In this document: positions 61,999 to 64,000 of the stretch, one piece after another
Layout: each line of letters opens with the position of its first letter
How positions within the stretch are numbered: the stretch's first letter is position 1
Source: Rhizobium sp. NFR07
GTDB lineage: Bacteria; Pseudomonadota; Alphaproteobacteria; Rhizobiales; Rhizobiaceae
NCBI RefSeq assembly: GCF_900111905.1
Contig: NZ_FOKM01000002.1
Span: 593,693-657,692 of the forward strand
Direction of reading: 5' to 3'
DNA: 64,000 nucleotides
Translations under genes and position numbers: made by a program
Notes under the pieces: generated by a model
Seen by the model: only the letters and a program-made list of their open reading frames with translations
Database searches by the model: none
Told to the model about the DNA's origin: nothing

Positions 61999-62763
61999 AT
62001 GACTGCCATGTCTGAGGTAACAGAACACACCATAGATCGGGGCGATGGCGCTCGTGTTCAGCTATTCCAGGCCCGTGCGTCAGATCGACGGAGCGGAGCG
62101 ATACTGTTCGTTCACGGCAATCAGGGTGGGCTTCTTATAGGTGGGCAGGAGGCGGTTGATGACGGATCACTCGTCCGGTTCTCCTCGCGCCTCGGCATAA
62201 CAGCGGCCTCCGTATCGCAGCCTGGTTTCGGGACATCGGACGGTCCAGAGGATTTCTGCGGACCGTCGACACAGAACGCCATTGTCGCGGCGTTGAATTT
62301 CCTCAAGTTGCAGCCGTCGGTCGATCCAGAGCGTATCGTATTATACGGAAATAGCCGTGGTGCTGTCGCCTCTGCCATGGTGGCAGCTAAGGTGGCCGAT
62401 CTCAAAGCCATCATCCTGACTGGCGGTGTCTATGATTTGAGAGACGCATATATGAACAGCGGGCGAGGCCTCCAACATGCTATTCAGAAAGAAGCGGGTC
62501 TTTCACACGAAGCCTTCCTAGATCGGTCTGCGCTCTATCACGCTCATAACATACGATCAGAAACACTGCTTCTTCACGGCAAATACGATGATCGCGCATT
62601 GGTCGATCAGGCTGAACGATTTTCCGAGGCTCTTGCACGTGCAGGGGTTCCTGTAAAGTTTCACGCGCTAGAAGGCGGCCATCGCCTTCCCAGAGAGCAG
62701 GTCACTCCCATTCTCCGAGATTTCCTTACCCGCGTATTTGCTCAGGTGGCAACTGTTCATTGA
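61999..62763 (+). CDS. Alpha/beta hydrolase (prolyl-oligopeptidase-like)
   Basis: 254 residues. Fold features: oxyanion strand AILFVHGNQGGLLIGG, nucleophile motif VLYGNSRGAVAS (Ser in GNSRG), acidic residue region LLLHGKYDDRALVD and catalytic His in EGGHRLPREQV. No signal peptide, so cytosolic. Starts at 61999 or 62008. Base composition is more A/T-rich than upstream genes, which suggests accessory origin. Substrate unknown. Confidence 0.85.
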   Translation: MTAMSEVTEHTIDRGDGARVQLFQARASDRRSGAILFVHGNQGGLLIGGQEAVDDGSLVRFSSRLGITAASVSQPGFGTSDGPEDFCGPSTQNAIVAALNFLKLQPSVDPERIVLYGNSRGAVASAMVAAKVADLKAIILTGGVYDLRDAYMNSGRGLQHAIQKEAGLSHEAFLDRSALYHAHNIRSETLLLHGKYDDRALVDQAERFSEALARAGVPVKFHALEGGHRLPREQVTPILRDFLTRVFAQVATVH

Positions 62764-62839
62764 TCGTTGTCCCGTTAGGGTCGTCAGGCGACGTCGGGAG
62801 GACGTTTAGGAAACAAGCTTTCGCTCGGGCGACAATCCA

Positions 62840-63157
62840 ATGAGTTGCACCGATATCTGTGTGCCGTATAACTTTGGTATGGCAGAGCAAGTGTTTCGCT
62901 TTCATACACGTTGGAAAGAAGAATTGGTGGTTTCGGGAAGCGGCGGCTCCTTCGTTCTCGAACTCCCAATCGGTGTATTGTCTGCATATCTCCCAACTGA
63001 GGCGGAATGGGAGCGACGTGGGCCAGAATGGGCGCGACCTCTTTGGCACGCATTGAAGAAGGAACTGGAAGATTGGTGCATCAGGCACAATGCCCAGTTC
63101 CACATTGATCCGTCGGCCCACGTCTACGCCATTCCTTCTGAGCGCCCGCCCGGCTGA
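62840..63157 (+). CDS. Hypothetical small protein
   Basis: 105 residues, not recognised. Patterns include VFRFHTRWKEELVVSGSGGS, FVLELPIGVLSAYLPTEAEW and ELEDWCIRHNAQFHIDPSAHVY. No signal peptide or membrane segment. The real start may be the ATG at 62879. Next to other accessory genes and the IS element. Confidence 0.6.
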   Translation: MSCTDICVPYNFGMAEQVFRFHTRWKEELVVSGSGGSFVLELPIGVLSAYLPTEAEWERRGPEWARPLWHALKKELEDWCIRHNAQFHIDPSAHVYAIPSERPPG

Positions 63158-63277
63158 CGTGACCGGCCATCAACCGGACCTGCATGTCGCAACACCATAG
63201 GACCGCTTTGGGCCGAGAGATATCATGGCTGGTTTGCGCCAATAGACGTGATGCGCGCCGACGTGTGAGAACCGCTT

Positions 63278-63616
63278 CTACATTTCTGCATCATGAACCG
63301 CAGTGCCGAGCGTTTGCGTCAACCTCGCACAGATGACCGAAATCCATCCCGTCCACAAAATAGGCTCAACATTACCTTCGAAGACAAGGCCGCTTGGCTC
63401 GACTGAAGCAGTGATATATGGCTCGTTGCTGGCTGTACCGTACCAGCACGGTATCTGAGCCCTGTCGATCCACCCGTCCATGCCACGGTAAACTTCGTGA
63501 ACTTTTGCCCATTGTTCATCGGAAAGGTACGGATCCACATTAAGCGTAATTGTCTGGTGCAATCTATCTGCCCTCAATTCTGATAGGCAGTCTACCCTTC
63601 CAAGCGATGTCCGCAA
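63278..63616 (-). CDS. Hypothetical protein
   Basis: Up to 112 residues, start uncertain (TTG at 63616 or the TTG near 63562, which has GAGGG upstream). Recognisable features are ITLNVDPYLSDEQWAKVHEV, PCWYGTASNEPYITASVEPS and EGNVEPILWTGWISVICARLT. Patterned like a folded cytosolic domain, function unknown. Convergent with the preceding gene. Confidence 0.6.
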   Translation of the reverse strand: MRTSLGRVDCLSELRADRLHQTITLNVDPYLSDEQWAKVHEVYRGMDGWIDRAQIPCWYGTASNEPYITASVEPSGLVFEGNVEPILWTGWISVICARLTQTLGTAVHDAEM

Positions 63617-63764
63617 TTGGCCGGATGCCGCTATGGCTGAAATGCGCCGATATCGTTGAAAAACTCGACTGATTTTCCGCTCGTCCTGCCGTTTTTTCCT
63701 TTTGGACGGCGGGTTTGCGTTTTCGATCCCCGCGCCTCGGCGCAGGGTTTCATCTCCGCCGCCG

Positions 63765-64000
63765 TCAGGCGGCGATAGCGCCTTGCGGCGTTCGCAGTGG
63801 CCTCAGCTTGGCAAGCCTCCTGAGGTTTTGGGCGGTCGCTGCAAGCAGGAATTCATCGCGGGCACCGCATGGACCTCGCAGTCTCAGGCGCGCCATCCGG
63901 AGAATGCGCTTGAGGTGAGCAAAGAGCATCTCGACCTTCTTACGGCGATGCCGTGACTGCACGTATTCTGGTGTTGCGGCTATTGCTCGGGCAACATCAC
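63765..64000 (-). mobile_element. IS1182-type transposase, C-terminal end (partial)
   Basis: The frame runs off the right edge. The last 78 residues (DVARAIAATPEYVQSRHRRKK, then VEMLFAHLKRILRMARLRLRG, PCGARDEFLLAATAQNLRRLA) are characteristic of DDE transposases of IS1182/IS5-type elements. Its 3' end lies at 63765; the element's terminal inverted repeat should lie to the left, perhaps near GTTGAAAAACTCGAC at 63656-63670, but it could not be confirmed. Insertion marks the accessory right end. Confidence 0.85.

Noticed and set aside
1..64000. CRISPR arrays, toxin-antitoxin pairs, prophage or conjugation genes
   Set aside because: No regular repeat-spacer pattern and no matching gene types were seen; only one IS end and rhizobial palindromes are present.

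Overview
The window is a high-GC chromosomal segment of an alphaproteobacterium, most likely Rhizobiaceae (Rhizobium, Agrobacterium or Neorhizobium type). The basis is gene content and family resemblance, not a database match: GcrA with clustered GANTC (CcrM) sites, a PodJ-type polarity factor, a glucosylceramide-synthase-like GT21 enzyme, pstSCAB-phoU-phoB, a SAM-II riboswitch before metZ, a two-domain dCTP-deaminase-like protein, and rhizobial palindromic mosaic repeats.

Layout. 1-3.6 kb: 3' end of a GT21 glycosyltransferase, tRNA-Thr(CGT), a nitronate monooxygenase and a membrane-anchored hypothetical. 3.6-12.5 kb: phosphate block, with polyphosphate kinase 2 divergent from phoR, then a Pho box and pstS-pstC-pstA-pstB-phoU-phoB ending in a strong terminator. 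12.5-20.7 kb: PACE efflux protein, gcrA, argD-argF-hslO, apaG, riboswitch-controlled metZ, a dcd-like gene and tRNA-Gly(CCC). 20.7-29.3 kb: a seven-gene minus-strand operon (peptide-class ABC importer, cytosolic GDPD phosphodiesterase, TIM-barrel sugar isomerase/epimerase) divergent from a SorC-type regulator with a clear operator palindrome. 29.3-43.6 kb: envelope, regulatory and housekeeping genes (acyltransferase, MshEN-GT2 fusion, orphan solute-binding protein, S24 regulator, LuxR-type response regulator, pyrD, MATE exporter, CAP lipoprotein, tandem YitT genes). 43.6-47.6 kb: ligase-associated helicase and PdeM nuclease, separated by a rhizobial palindromic repeat, then a universal stress protein. 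47.6-53.7 kb: ECF sigma/anti-sigma pair divergent from a secreted DUF4394 protein, and a tightly packed TauE/SafE - Alph_Pro_TM - ClC operon. 54-61.7 kb: podJ, a pentapeptide-repeat protein and a bacteriophytochrome kinase. 61.7-64 kb: accessory tail with an alpha/beta hydrolase, two orphan small proteins and the end of an IS1182-type transposase.

The most interesting system is the 20.7-29.3 kb operon. Its parts match the logic of agrocinopine (acc) operons: a peptide-type ABC importer, a GDPD-type phosphodiesterase and a sugar-processing enzyme under a sugar-phosphate-type regulator. It may import and split a sugar phosphodiester. The second is the tauE - Alph_Pro_TM - clc operon, an anion-handling unit of unknown substrate. 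Functions rest on motifs and context read by eye; no searches were run.
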